Positions 44,401 to 57,247 of a DNA stretch of 64,000 nt are shown here, in pieces (the first letter of the stretch is position 1; each line of letters opens with the position of its first letter). The stretch comes from Acorus gramineus. Its lineage: Eukaryota; Streptophyta; Magnoliopsida; Acorales; Acoraceae. The position numbers and the translations under genes are program-made. Below the pieces are notes generated by a model. The model was not told the origin of the DNA, did no database searches, and worked only from the letters and a program-made list of their open reading frames with translations. The stretch spans positions 930,001-994,000 of the forward strand of contig CM060849.1 of the NCBI GenBank assembly GCA_030737835.1, given 5' to 3'.

Positions 44401-47400
44401 TACTGCGAAGACGTCTGAGATAGTGGTCCACATGAACGAGGACTTGGTAACCTTAGCAAGTTGCCCCCACAACCAGGACACTTATGCCGACTTGATCCAT
44501 GATGATAAAGGTTTCGTTCAATATCAAAGGAGAAATAATGGACATACAACCACCAAGGGTGGTCACGAAATGATAATCGTTGAGTGGTTTCATGTAACAT
44601 CGATCTAATCGCACTTTTCAAGGCACATATTAACATGGAGGTTGTTGCTCAGTCTAAGATATTCATATAGCTTTGCAAATATGTAAATAAGGGACAAGAT
44701 CTAGCAACCATAATCATAGAAGACAATGGAATTCCACAAACCTCTGATGCTCAAGGAAAATTCAAAAAGGTTGATGAAATAAAACAATATTTAGATTGCA
44801 GGTACATCTACCTATTTATTCTGCAATCACTAACTTTTAACGAATTTGTATTATATGAGATATTTTAAATAATTATTTCATGTAATTTGACTTTTGAAAA
44901 AATATTTATTGATATATCACATGCTTTATTAATATTATTTCATTTTCATGCACATTGTGCGTGGGTGCAGGTATTTCTTCTATTGAAGCATGTTGAAGAA
45001 TATTAGAATTTGATTTACATGGGCATTACCCCCTCCGTTGAGCGCTTGCCTTACCATTGTCTAAATGAGCAGAATATTGTATACAATGATGATGATAATC
45101 TACAACATGTTTTACAGAGGACAAGTGTTCATCAAACAAAATTGGAACAATGGTTTAGAGCAAATATTGTGCATGAAGATGCAAAGGAATTAACTTATGT
45201 CAAATTTCCTAAAAATTGGGTTTGGGATGATAGAAAAAAAAGAATGGAAAAGGTGAAAAATGCAGACATGCATCGGAAGATTGTAATATGCTCATCCATC
45301 ATTCGGAGAGAGAATTTATTTGTGAATGTTACTGAATGTTGTGCGTGGGCCAATGTCTCATGAGGATTTGAGAAAGGTTGATTGCATTATCCATCCATCT
45401 TTCAAAGCATCTTGTGCTGCATGTGGATTATTAGATGAGGACAATGAATTGCATGAATCACTAAATGAGGCCTCAACATGGGTGTCAGGAAATCAGCTGA
45501 GAAATATGTTGTTATTCTGTGACATAACAAATCTGAATGATTTTTCAGAAAGGCATTGGAAAAATATGTCAGATGATATCTCGATAAAGTTTAGAAGGTA
45601 GGCGATTATTCTATTCAACTCGAACCGCGACAAGTAAAAAATAAGGCACTTATTAAAATAAAAAAAAAATTTGAATAGCAATGGAAAATCTTTATGTTAT
45701 TTTCAACCTATGGAGACACCAACAAATGATGATGACTCTTTCATTCCTAGCAGGTTAATTCGTGAAGAGGTAGCATATGACATTGATTCATCATCTGATT
45801 AGTATGCCATTTTGTACCCCCTTTTAAATGAAGAGCAGAAAAATTGTCTACAGCGAAGTCATTAATTCATGCTTAAATAATGAGGATGGATTGTTTTTTG
45901 TTTACGAAAGTGGTGGCACAAGAAAATCCTTCATATGGAGAACTCTTATAGCCAAGAGGCGAGCAGAGAGGAAGACATTTTTGACAATGGCCTCTTCGGG
46001 TATTGCAGCATTATTGTTACCAGGTGGAAGAACAACACACTCAAGGTTAAAAATTCCATTGGATCTGCACGAAACTTCAATGTGTCGTATAAGTCAACAA
46101 TCGCATTTATCTGAGTTTATTCAAAAGGCGCATTTAATTATATGGGATGAATCACCATGATGCATCGACATTCTTTTGAGCGGTTGATCGAACTTTCAAG
46201 GACTTGATGAAATTTGAAACTCTTCATGCATCAAAAAATTAGTTTAGAGGTAAGACTATAGTCTTAGGTGGTGACTTCAGACAGATCCTACCAGTTGTCA
46301 AAAAGGGTGGGAGAGAAGCTACTGTTTAGAGGTAAGACAATTTCTTGTTGTGTAAGCCTGGAGCGTTACAGAATGAATATTAAAGATTGGAGAAGAAAAG
46401 ATTCAAGGAGAATCTGTGATCGACGGAGCGGAACCGGACTGGATATTGATTCCTAAAGACGTGCTAATTGGCAAAGAGAGTGGATGTATTGAAGAATTGA
46501 TCTGCTTCACATATCCAAATATTCGTGAGAATTATAAAGAATGCTCATACCTTCAAAATCGTTGTATATTGGCCCCAACAAATGAAGATGTTGATTATGT
46601 TAACATGTCCGTATTGTAAATGATTCCTAGAGAGGGAAAGAAGCTTTTTCAATGCTGATAAAATTAATGAAACAAATGAACAAGAAATAGGCGAGGTTGC
46701 ATACCCAACTGAATTTCTAAACTCTTTGAAATGTAGGGGTTACTAAATCATTGTCTTGAAATAAAGGTTGGGGTACCGGTTATACTAATAAGAAATCTAA
46801 ATCAGGCTGCTGGTCTTTGCAATAGAACGCGACTCATTGTTCATAAAGTGGGGAATAAGGTGATAGAGTGCAAGATCATCACTGGCAAAAACATTGATGC
46901 ATTGTTCTCATTCAAAAATTATAATGTAAACAAGTGAATCTAATTATCCCTTTATATTATGTAGAAGGCAATTTTCATTGAGACTAACATTTTTAATGAC
47001 AATAAATAAAAGTCAATGATGGACCATAGAAATGGTCGTGTTGTACCTTCCTAGACCGGTATTCACACATGGGCAATTGTACGCTACTTTGTCGTGAGTG
47101 ACGTCATGTCACGCCCCAGGGCGGCCGTCCCCGGGACGCGGCAAGTGTATATAAAATATCAGAATCTACACAGGAGGTCAATAATATATCATACACAAAC
47201 AACCAGAAGGACACACAGACAATCAAAGAGGCTGACATGATATATACACCAAATGCGGAAGCGAAAGACTGAATCTGTAAATAAGCATACTACAGACTCG
47301 ATACTCTGTCCTGTGAGAGCCAATATACACAAATACAACTGAATATATACAAACGCGTGCCAAGCACGGAAATAAAATACATACAGTCAAGAAAGGATGC

Positions 47401-50400
47401 TGATAGCCTCTGGCACTCGTGGAACGTAGCGCTGCTCCGCTACTGAAGGAATCCCTCGGAAAGCTCCAACTACTGCTCCGGCTCCAGCTCAGGCTCAGTG
47501 GCAACTGGGAAAAACATATGCGAGGGGTGAGCCACACGCTCAGTGAACAGCACAACCCATGCATCACAGACAATATTGACCACTATCCAGATCTTAATAA
47601 TCCACAATCTCTTATTAACAACCACAAAATGGTAACAAATACTCAACTAGTGGGTCGCTCAATCGCCAACCAACTACACCCTCACCCTCACCCTTTAATG
47701 GGTGACATAGGATTTTGGGACTGATAATCATCCAATCACAACTCCAATGGGTCGCTCATCGCCAACCCACTACACCCTCACCCTCACCCTTCCACGGGTG
47801 ACATAGGATTTTGGGACTGACTAGGCTGTTGGTCACCCTTGGTCCACCGATAGTCTCTCCTCCACTCCGTAGGCCGCTGGGCTATCACCCCCACAACTTC
47901 AGCACAGTCCGTCACAAATATCGGGAGGCGCCTACTGATGGGAGCCCTTGGAAGGGACGGCCTTTCTAACGCTGGGGCAGCCTCTACCGGATCCAACGAA
48001 GGGGACATAACAGCCTATCCATACGCATATGATCCACTCGGATCCGCCGACAACGCATCTCTACAATTCTAATGTCCTGAATTCCTCAGAATTTCTCCAA
48101 GGCGCATAACCCATATGCGGGGAACATACACAATAATTAGCAAGGGTGGAATATTATTGGGGGAAAGAAACTTGGGAGGGCAGCGTGAGTTCCCGATATA
48201 GGACACCCCGACAACCAAACAAGGAACACGGAGTACCCTAGCCCGGGTCTTACCGCTGTCCTCGCAAGGCCCCTCCCCTATAATATTCACTAAATATGCT
48301 AATAATCATATAATATGGTATAACATTTCTTATAATATTATTGGGACAAGAAACCTTGGGAGGGCATCGTGAGTTCCCGATACAGGACACCCCGACAACC
48401 AAACAAGGAACACGAAGTACCCTAACCCGGGTCTCAGTGTTGACCTCGCAAGGCTCCTCCCTATAATACTATCTAAGGCATGCAATTTATCATACACTAG
48501 CATTTAATTTAATAAATAAACTAGTAGGACGCATGCATAGGCCGAGGCTTCCTAGCATGAGAACTGGGGGACATGATGCATGGCTCATACACATATCCTA
48601 GGGGTGCAAGTTCCTAACATGCAAAGTCTAGGGTAGCATGCATTCTACAATTAAATCATGCTCGCATGGAATATACATTACGATAGGTTAATATAAATCC
48701 ATGGTGCCCCAGGAGAGGTCGGTATACGCCCAAATGCGTATAACGCCTCTCTACTGGGTTGGATTGTCCCACTCACCAGAAACCGGCTCGTCGCGCGACC
48801 GTCCGTCAAGATCTGCAAGACAGGCATTTATACGATGAGTTAAATACACAAATACTCCAAAATACATTAAAAATACTCTAAAAATACCCAACACTCGGAC
48901 AAGCATACATACGGCCCGTACGCACGCGTATCCGAGCATCCCGACTCACTCCCGAACCCACCGGGCAACCGCACGCACGGCCACCCGCCTCGGGTGCACA
49001 GCCGAGCCCCGGCCTGCGCGCCAATGTGCCCTGCCGAACTCAGCCCGCACGCCCGGACACCACCGGCGTACTGCCGCACGCCTGCCAGCGCGCCCTGACG
49101 CACCGCCGCACGCACGCGCACGCTCGCGTGCGCCCGCGCGCACCGTGCGTCCAGCCCAGCGCGCCCCCGAGCGCACTGCACGCACGCCCCAGCACGCGCG
49201 CGCACTGGTCCCCAGCACCGCGCCCAGGCGCATGCCCAGGCGCCCTGCCCAGCACCCAGGCACAGTGCCCAGGCGCCCTGCCCGCGCGCGCGCACGCTCG
49301 CGCGCACTCCCGAGCCCGCCCGCGCGCACCCGCGCGCACTCCCGTGCACACCCCCGCTCGCGCCAGCACCCGCGCGACCACTCCGCGCGCACGCACCCGC
49401 CAGCGCCCAGCACCCGCGCCCAGCGCCCAGCACCCAGCGCCCAGCGCCACCCGCGCGCACACCCGCGCGCACGCCCTCGCGCACGCGCGCGCGCCTCTGC
49501 CAGCTGCTGCGCCTGTGCTGCCTGTGCTGCTGCCTGCTGCCCGGGACTGCCAGCCTGCCAGCTCGAGCTCCTCTACCACCCACCTCCGACCACCCCAAGG
49601 ACTCCGACCACCTCGCACAGCCCTCCGACGGCCACCCACCGCCGCCGACCACCACCCAACCTCAAATCCACCCTCCTAGCATACATCTATGCAAGAAAAG
49701 AGAGGAAAAGTGGCTTACCAAGGGGAGGAAAGGAAATCTGGTTGCTCTCCGCGCACCGAAACCTTTCCCCAAGGGCTTCCACCGCCCGGATCTCACTCGG
49801 CCTTCGAAACAGCCCAAAACAGAGGAGAAGAGAGGGGGGACGGAGGGGCTAATCTCGCCGGAATCGGGATTTGAAAGCACCGGGGTGTAGATCGGGACCC
49901 GATCTACACTTCCTATGCTTTAGGTTTTTGGGTTTGAGGGGTCTAAGGGCTTCAAAAGCAAGAAAAGAGAGAGGGGAGAGAGAAAATCCAAATGGTAGGG
50001 ATGATGAATAGTGCCCAAGATATTTTCTCACCCACCTTATATAGCCGGGTCACTTAAAAACCCAGATACGCCCCGAAACTGTGAAATTTTGGAAACGTTA
50101 CCGGAATTCGATGAAATTTTCGTGAGAGGCTTAAAATGGCACCAGGACACCAAATATGCAGTTAGATTTCCAATCGGAGTCCTCTAACTCAGGACGATAG
50201 CTAACAGTCCAAAAATTAGCGGTACCGATCGAAAACAAAAAAAAACGAAAAACTGCCAGAATGCTCCAACGGTTACCAGCAGGCTAAAAGTGACACATAT
50301 ATAACACGTCGAGGGGAGGTATCAAAATTTTGATAATGGACGAGTACAAAAATGTTATATCATCGACTAGAAATGTAGTATTCAAGGAGATTTTCAGTGA

Positions 50401-50780
50401 TCTAGATAATCACGTTTGAGCTATTTCAATTGCTAAGGTACGATATAACTATAATCCTCAATATTTATTTTTTTATGAAACCTATTATTGTATATGAAAT
50501 ATGGCTAACTTATTTATTGCAGGATTTCGATGAAAGAATTGAAACAGATGGAGCAGAGAATCAAAATTGTAATATACATTTGTTTCCTTCATAATTTGTT
50601 GCATGTGATTTTTTTTTTGTAATTTGACTTTTTCAAATATTCTATGTATTATTTTTATTATTTGAAATTTATTTAATAAATATTTTATGTCATTTAAATT
50701 TTTTTAAATATTTTTAATATGTCATATATTTTATTAATTGTATTTTAATTATCACACACATCATGCGTAGGAAAGACTAG
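44401..50780 (+). mobile_element. Helitron with broken Rep/helicase gene, interrupted by solo LTR L
   Basis: Helitron protein blocks in order: KGFVQYQRRN (44506), HI then NMEVV and KYVNKGQDLATIIIED (about 44620-44730), PSVERLPYHCLNEQNIVYND (about 45030), YVKFPKNWVWDD, HEDLRKVDCIIHPSFKASCA, then a PIF1-type helicase: FFVYESGGTRKSF (45895; Walker A has R and S where GGTGKT is expected), MASSGIAALLLPGGRTTHSR, LIIWDESP (Walker B), VLGGDFRQILPVVKKGG (46260), ILAPTNEDVD, GVPVILIRNLNQAAGLCN. The last block (GIKILI…NVVFKEIFSDLDN, 50316-50418) lies beyond solo LTR L (47107-50306). Multiple stops and frame changes, and the altered Walker A, make it non-functional. The 3' end is CTAG at 50777-50780 preceded by a hairpin. 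The 5' TC end was not found and may lie further left. Confidence 0.8.
47107..50306 (-). mobile_element. Solo LTR L (long type-2 LTR), 3.2 kb, inside the Helitron helicase
   Basis: Minus orientation: left edge TGTCACGCCCCAGGG, right edge ACACATATATAACA. Flanks CGTCA (47102-47106) and CGTCG (50307-50311) form a target duplication with one mismatch. Helicase coding sequence lies on both sides. It contains the putative intron (48813-49718, the second longest of the set), a GC-rich block (about 48940-49500), two copies of the 120-130 bp module (48158-48280 and 48342-48463), two C-run clusters (about 47680-47706 and 47772-47796) and a TATA box near 50036-50044 (-). No gag or pol. Confidence 0.87.
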
Positions 50781-50781
50781 T
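50756..50781 (+). other. Helitron 3' terminus: hairpin plus CTAG|T
   Basis: ACACA-TCA-TGCGT forms a five-base-pair stem with one A·C mismatch, consistent with a CpG-to-CpA change from ACGCA. Eight bases later comes CTAG followed by T. Helitrons end in CTRR with a short GC-rich hairpin about 10 bp upstream and insert between A and T without duplication. Confidence 0.6.
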
Positions 50782-51413
50782 ATCACTTTAGTTTGAGTTT
50801 TTTTGATAGCTTGAGTTGAGGCTGCGCATTGTATCACCTAAGGGCGATTTGGTAGTTTACAAAATTCAAAATTTTAATTGAAAGCTGAAGTCAGTGATGC
50901 ATATATGTGCTTTCAAGAGTCAGGCAATGCTCATTTCGGTGAGAGAAGAGAAAGGGAACTTCAAAAAAATTGAGAAAAGCTCTTTGAAGTAATTTTGGCA
51001 CTGCACTGGGTAAAGGTTCTCATTATTTTCATCATTTCTACTCGTATAGGATTATTCTATTTCCGTTATGAAACAAAATTTTAATTTGATACTAAAATAT
51101 GAATATGTTTGTGGGGATGAATAAGTAGGAATTAGAGGGTTTTTGTTGTTCTATCAATTTAGGGTTTGAATTTGGATATCAGGTTCGTCTTGGGGGATTT
51201 GGGGATTTCTTGAATAATGGGGGTAAGATGTGGTATCTGATTGAGATTACATTCTGAACAGTTTGTTCTTATTTTCGTGGTTTAAGAGCTGGATTAGGGT
51301 GAGTCCAGCTTGTTGTGAGTTGTCAGGTAAGTGATCCCACAGCTCTTGTGAGTACAGCTTTATGTTGTACAGGCACCCTAGAAAAGTCACCTAAATGAGT
51401 GCAAGATGAAGGC
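50781..51413. other. Sequence between the Helitron and LTR G; no feature recognised
   Basis: No open frame of note, no tandem repeat and no RNA gene recognised. It is probably the old insertion site or an earlier repeat. Confidence 0.5.
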
Positions 51414-51706
51414 TGTTGTGCTTATGTCATTTGGAGCCTTATTAATTATATTTGGGTAATTTTTGGGCCATATTTTCAGATCGGGGTCGCTAAAATTTTC
51501 AATTTTTAGCTATCTATGTGAGTTTGAGAACTCTGATTAAAAATCTATCTTTAGCTATCTGCGTGAGTTTGAGTACTCTGATTAAAAATCTAACTGGATA
51601 TTATAGATCCTGGTACTGTTTTGTCCTACCCAAAAAAATTTCATCGAATTCCAATAACGTTTTAGAAAATATGCGGTTCCGAATCACGTCCGGGTTTGGT
51701 CGTTAC

Positions 51707-54121
51707 TGTTATATATGTGTCACTTTTTAGCCTATTGGTCATATTTGGGTCATTTCTGGCCATTTTTCCAATTTTTCATTTTTCCAGTAACGTTTTAAAA
51801 ATTATGCAGTTCCGAATCGTATCCGGGTTTCGGTCGTTTCTGGTTTGTTAGGAGGAATAGTGTTGGGATATTTTGGTGGTTAAGGTGACCTTGGGTAACC
51901 TCACCCCCCTATTGCTTAAAGAGTAAGAAAACTATGGATATTTTAAATGTGTGTGGGTGAGTTTAGCTTAGGTGCACCCCCCCCCTTTTTCCCTTCTCAT
52001 CACCACCCCCAAATGGTGGAAAAAGTGGGCTCTCTCTCTCTCCCTCACCATTCCCACGTCTCCCTTTCACTTGTGTGAATGTGTGTGTGTGTGTGTTCTT
52101 TTGAAAGAAAAGAAGGAGAAGAAGAAGCAAAAGAAGAGGAATAGTGTAAGAGGAAGAGCACTCAAAGGTGTGTTTGTGTTGTTGTTGTTGTCCCTTTCTC
52201 TCTTTCTTTCTCTCTAGCTTTCACCCCTCTCATGCTCCCCTTTTTTTGCCCCTGATTTGCAGCCAAGTAAGGCTGAGGAGGTGGTGGTGGCGGTTGAGGT
52301 GGTTTTGGTGCGCCAAGGGCACCCGAATACCTCCCCTTTCTTTCCCCTCCTTTGGTAAGCTCTCCTCCTCCCTTATCCTTGTTTTAAATGGTTGTTAGGG
52401 CTCTTAGGGTGTTCATGCATGCCATGCATAGGTGGTAGGGTGAGTGTGAGGGCTGAGGAGGGGGTGGGAGAGGTTTGGGCGCGCGCGCGGGGCCATCCGC
52501 GCGCGCGCGCAGAGGGGCGCTGGCGCGCGCAGTCGGGCGCGCTGGCGGGCGCGTACGCTTACGGGCAGGCGCGCAAACGTGCGCGCGGCAGTGCGCCAGG
52601 GGGTGCTGGGGCGCGTGCGTGCGTGCGTATGCGTGCGTACGCGTGCGGGGGGCCATGCGTGTGGCTGCCCGAGGGTTCGGGTAGGTGTCGGGGCACTCGG
52701 ACTCGCGTGCGTACGTGCGTGCTCGCATGCGTGCGAGCCCGTATGCGTGCTTGTCCGTGTTTTTGGTATTTCTAATAAATTCCATGTATATTTATGTAGT
52801 TATACTCACCATATTGAATGCCCTTGTCTTGCAGATCTTGGCGAACGGTCACGCAACGACCCAGGTTGCGGTGAGTGGGTCGATCCAACCCAGTTGGGAG
52901 GCGTTCGATGCACGTAGGCGTGCATTGCCCTCCCCTGGGGCACCATAACTACATATTAACTTGTGTGAATAAAAACTTATGATAATGCATGTTTTGCTAT
53001 GATGTAACCATGCCATGTTAGACATTGTATGCTAGGGATATACATCCATGTATCATGTATAGAAGCCCATACATGCCTAGATACCATGTCCCATGTTTGA
53101 AAAGCCTTGATGTATGCATGTTCCCATCTAGTTTAATTTAATTAAACCAAAATGAGAATATATTAGTATAAGCATGCCTTAGAAAATATTATAACCTTGT
53201 TATTATAATATGTTTTTCCCCGCATCTTAGTTATGCGCCCTGGAGGAATTCTTGAGAATTCATTACCTTAGCAGTGTTTAGTAATCGTTGTCGACGGATC
53301 CAAGAGGATCGTATCCGTGAGTGTAGATTGTTTTCTCCCCTTCGTTGGATCCGTGTAGGAACTAACCGGGTTGGGAAAAGCTGTCCTGACAGAGGGCTCC
53401 CATCTGTAGGTACTACCGATGCATTCGGGAACGTACTGACCATGGGAGTATACCAGGTAGAGGCTACCTGGGGAAAGGGCTACCGGTGGACCAAGGGTGT
53501 AGAGCAGTCTAATCTGTCCCAAAAGTCCTATGTCACCTCTAAAGGGTGAGGGTGAGGGTGTGGTGGGTCGGCGTCGCTACGACCCACCAATTTGTACAGT
53601 TACTCCCATCTTGGGATTTTAATGATTTTTAAGGTTAATATGAGTTGTGTTGCATAGATTGTGCCATTCACTGAGCGTGTGGCTCACCCCTCGCATATCT
53701 TTTTCCTCCAGTTGTTACTGAGTCGGATCTGAAGGAGGAGCTCCCCGAGGCATCGCACCAGTAGCGGAGCAGCGTTCGCGTATTTGGGTCTTGCGAGTGA
53801 GAGGCCATCAGCATCCCCCCTTTTTTTGCTTGTATGTATTGTTACTCGTGCTTGGGCACAATATTTGTATGTGGATGTCTTTGTCTTTTAATTGGCTCTC
53901 ACAGGACAGTTGATTATGTATTCTGGTCTGTAATATGTCTTTGAATTACAGACTCAGTCGTTTAAGCTTCCGCTATATGTATATATATATTATGTCAGCT
54001 ACATTGTTAATTGTGTTATTACCTTTGAAGTTGTTTAAAGTCTTTTATTGATCTCGAGTATGGATTGCTGATATTATATATATTTGCCACGTATCGGGGA
54101 CGGCCGCCCTGGGGCGTGACA
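51707..54121 (+). mobile_element. Solo LTR J (long type-2 LTR), 2.4 kb, inside G
   Basis: Starts TGTTATATATGTGTCAC and ends CCCTGGGGCGTGACA. Perfect 5-bp target duplications GTTAC at 51702-51706 and 54122-54126. It has the shortest putative intron of the set (52355-52834), a GC-rich block (about 52475-52745), a four-G-run motif (53544-53567) and an acceptor-like CTCCAG ending 53711. No coding interior. Confidence 0.9.
53544..53567 (+). promoter_or_regulatory. Potential G-quadruplex in LTR J
   Basis: Four GGG runs spaced by TGA, TGA and TGTGGT. Equivalents: 25981-26004 (E), 39387-39410 (C), and on the minus strand 27807-27830 (H), 55207-55230 (F) and two weaker ones in L. Position relative to the LTR end is conserved. 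Confidence 0.6.
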
Positions 54122-56774
54122 GTTACTAGATTGGGAGTTGAGACTTGACTAAAGGGTGACTTTGACCAAGTCAAAGGTGAGTTTTGTTTGGTTGTGGTTG
54201 AGTTGACTTGTTAACCCCCACCAACCCCTTTTTCCCCAATTGAAAACTCTCTCGCTCTCCCTCTCACCCATCCAAGCTCTCTTTCTTTCTTTCTCTCCCT
54301 CTCAGTTGTGTGCATTTGGTGGAGAAGATGAAGAAGAAGAAGGAGATCATGGAGAAGAAGAAAGGAAGGTGAGTGTGTGCTTATGTGTGTGTTGTTGATG
54401 ATATCTTCTCCTCCTCCTCCTCCTGTAGCTCCCCCTCTTAATTTCCCTTTGTCTCCCCCCTCCCCGTTTGGTCCAGCCAAGAAGAAGAGAAGCAAAGAAG
54501 ATGTGGTTGTAGTGGTGGTGGAGGTGGGCATGGGTGCGCTTAAGGGCCCTTGCATCTCCCCCTTTCCCTCCTCCTCTCTTGGTAAGTATTCCCTCTTCCT
54601 TTTCTTGTTTATTTGCATGTGTGGGTGTGTTTGGGGTCATGCATGCAAGGTGTTTGTGTCAGGCCCCAGCGCGGCTGTCCTCGATACATGGCAAATATAT
54701 ATAATATCAGCAGTCCATACACGAGATCAATAAAAGACTCTAAACAACATCGAAGGTAATAACACAATTAACAATGTAGCTGACATAATATATATACATA
54801 TAGCGGAAGCTTAAACGACTGAGTCTGTAATTCAAAGACATATTAAAGACCAGAATACATAATCAACTGTCCTGTGAGAGCCAATATAAAACAAAGACAT
54901 CAACATACAAGTACTGTGCCCAAGCACGAGTAACAATACATACAAGGAAAAAGGGGGATGCTGATGGCCTCTCACTCGCAAGACCCAAAACGCGAACGTT
55001 GCTCCGCTACTGGTGCGATGCCTCGGGGAGCTCCTCCTTCAGATCCGACTCAGCGACAACTGGAGGAAAAAGGTATGCGAGGGGTGAGCCACACGCTCAG
55101 TGAATGGTACAATCCATGCAACACAACTCATATTAACCTTTAAAAAATCATTAAAGTCCCTAAGATGGGAGTAACTACACAAATTGGTGGGTCGTAGCGA
55201 CGCCGACCCACCACACCCTCACCCTCACCCTTTAGAGGTGACATAGGACTTTTGGGAGAGATTAGACTGCTCTACACCCTTGGTCCACCGGTAGCCCTTT
55301 CCCCGGGTAGCCTCTACCTGGTATACTCCCACGATCAGTACGTTCCCGATTGCATCGGTAGTACCTACGGATGGGAGTCCTCTGTCAAGACAGCTTTTCC
55401 CAATGCCGGGGAGTTCCTACATCGGATCCAACGAAGGGGGGGAAACAATCTACACTTGCAGATACGATGCTCTTGGATCCGTCGACACCGGTTTCTAAAC
55501 ACCGATCGGTAACGAATTCTCAAGAATTCCCTCCAGGGCGCATAACTCAGATGCGGGGAAAACATATTATTCATAGTGACAATTGCCAAGTATGACCCCC
55601 ATAAGTGGTCATACACTTGCCTAAACTCATTAGGCAAGATTTGAGGCTCAACTTAAGCATATAACATGGATAATAAATACACAAGGAATTCATCATGGAA
55701 GCATTTAAATAATATAATAACAAGGTCATAATATTTTCTAAGGCATGCTTACACTTATGCTTTTCATAGATAGCTAAGGGTATACTTAGGCAAGGTCGGG
55801 GTGCATGTAGGAATCAAATGTTATCCTAACATGGGACATGATGCATGAACAAGCATTGGACCCTACACATGATACTAGGATGTATAACCCTAACATGTTA
55901 GGTCTAACATGACATGGATGCAACCTAGCAAGCCCAATAATAACATATACATGCAAATATGGTTAATATGCAGTTATGATGCCCCAGGGGAGGGCAATGC
56001 ACGTCTACGTGCATCGAACGCCTCCCAACTGGGTTGGATCGACCCACTCACCGCAACCCGGGTCGTTGCGTGACCGTTCGCCAAGATCTGCAAGACAAGG
56101 GCATTCAATATGGTGAGTATAACTACATAAATATACATGGAATTTACTAGAAATGCCAAAGACTCGGACAAGCACGCATACGGGCTCGCACGCATGCGAG
56201 CACGCACGTACGCACGTGAGTCAGAGTGCCCCGACACCTACCCGAACCCTCGGGCAGCCACACACATGGCCCCCGCACGTGTACGCATGCATAAGCACAC
56301 GCGCACGCGCCCCCGCACCCCCTGGCGCACTGCCGCGCGTCCAGATGCGCTGCCGCCCCTGCACCAGCTCCTCGCTCGCATGCTCCCGCGCCTGCGCCCG
56401 CCAACGCGCCCGACTGCGCGCGCCAGCACCCCTCTTCACGCAAGTCTGCGCGTGCACGCACGCGGATGGCCCCGCGCGCACGCCCAGACCTCTCCCACCC
56501 CCTCCACAGCCCTCACACACACCCTAACCCACATGCTTGGCATGCATGATCACCCTAATAGCCCTAACAACCATTAAAACATAGATAAGGGAGGAGGAGA
56601 GCTTACCAAAGGAGGGGAAAGAAAAGGGGAGGTATTCGGGTGCTCTTGGCGCACCAAAACCACCGCAACCGCCACCACCAACACCACCACCTCCTCAGCC
56701 TTACTTGGCTGAAAATAAGGAGCAAAAGGGGAGCATGAGAGGGAGCCTAAGAGAAGGGAATCAACAATCACTAC

Positions 56775-56909
56775 TGTTAGATTATATGTGTTATCTTATA
56801 ATGTGTGTAGTGTATTACACGTGTAACTCCTAAACATTTGTATATATAAAGGGATTAACCCCTAAGTGGAATACAAGGATTTCTATTATTTTATTTTCTG
56901 TTTCTATCA
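56775..56909 (+). repeat. Left LTR of the copia element
   Basis: TGTTAGATTATATGTG … GTTTCTATCA. Contains TATATATAAAGG as a TATA box and a small inverted repeat (GTGTAGTGTATTACAC). The identical layout is at 60841-60975. Confidence 0.95.
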
Positions 56910-56921
56910 TGGTATTAGAAC
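56910..56921 (+). other. Primer-binding site of the copia element
   Basis: TGGTATTAGAAC, an initiator-methionine-tRNA-like complement directly abutting the LTR. Confidence 0.8.
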
Positions 56922-56964
56922 TAAAAATTAAAAAAAACCCTAATTTTTTCTTTTTTGGAATCCT

Positions 56965-57122
56965 TCGCCGTCGCCGTGTCGTCTGCCGCCTCCGGCCGCC
57001 CTCCGCCGCCTCCAGCCGCCGTTGCCACCTCCGGCTGCCCTCCGCCACCTCCGGCCGCCGTCTGCCACCTCCGGCCGCCCTGCGCCACCTCCGGCCGCCG
57101 TCTGCCGCCTCCGGCACCTCCT
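56965..57122 (+). repeat. CCGCCTCCGG minisatellite in the copia leader
   Basis: About eight imperfect units of 15-21 bp built on GCCACCTCCGGCCGCC lie between the primer site and the protease. They would encode Pro/Ala/Ser-rich repeats in any frame. No gag motif overlaps them. Confidence 0.8.
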
Positions 57123-57247
57123 TGAGACTTCAAATCACTAAATCGGTCATAACTTCCTCTCCGGAAGTCCGATTATGGTGATCCAGTAGTCCATTTTGCT
57201 CAATTTTTCGTGCTCTACGTCCTCGTCTGCTTCTGATCCTCATCCGA

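Larger units (their letters stand above)
51414..54656 (+). mobile_element. LTR G (partial, B-like start), hosting solo LTR J and cut by F
   Basis: Starts TGTTGTGCTTATGTCATTTG, close to the starts of B and C's left LTR. A 47-bp unit (TAGCTATCT.TGTGAGTTTGAG…GATTAAAAATCTA) is tandemly doubled at about 51507-51595. LTR J interrupts it at 51707-54121. G resumes at 54127 with the leader region (AAGTCAAAGGTGAGTT…, donor-like GGTAAGTATT near 54574), and is cut by F at 54657. The rest, if present, lies beyond the window. Confidence 0.7.

Noticed and set aside
48867-49852. Similar long frames (up to 262 codons) in LTR L
   Set aside because: Same compositional artefact. They cover the putative intron and are not conserved with C, E, J, H or F.
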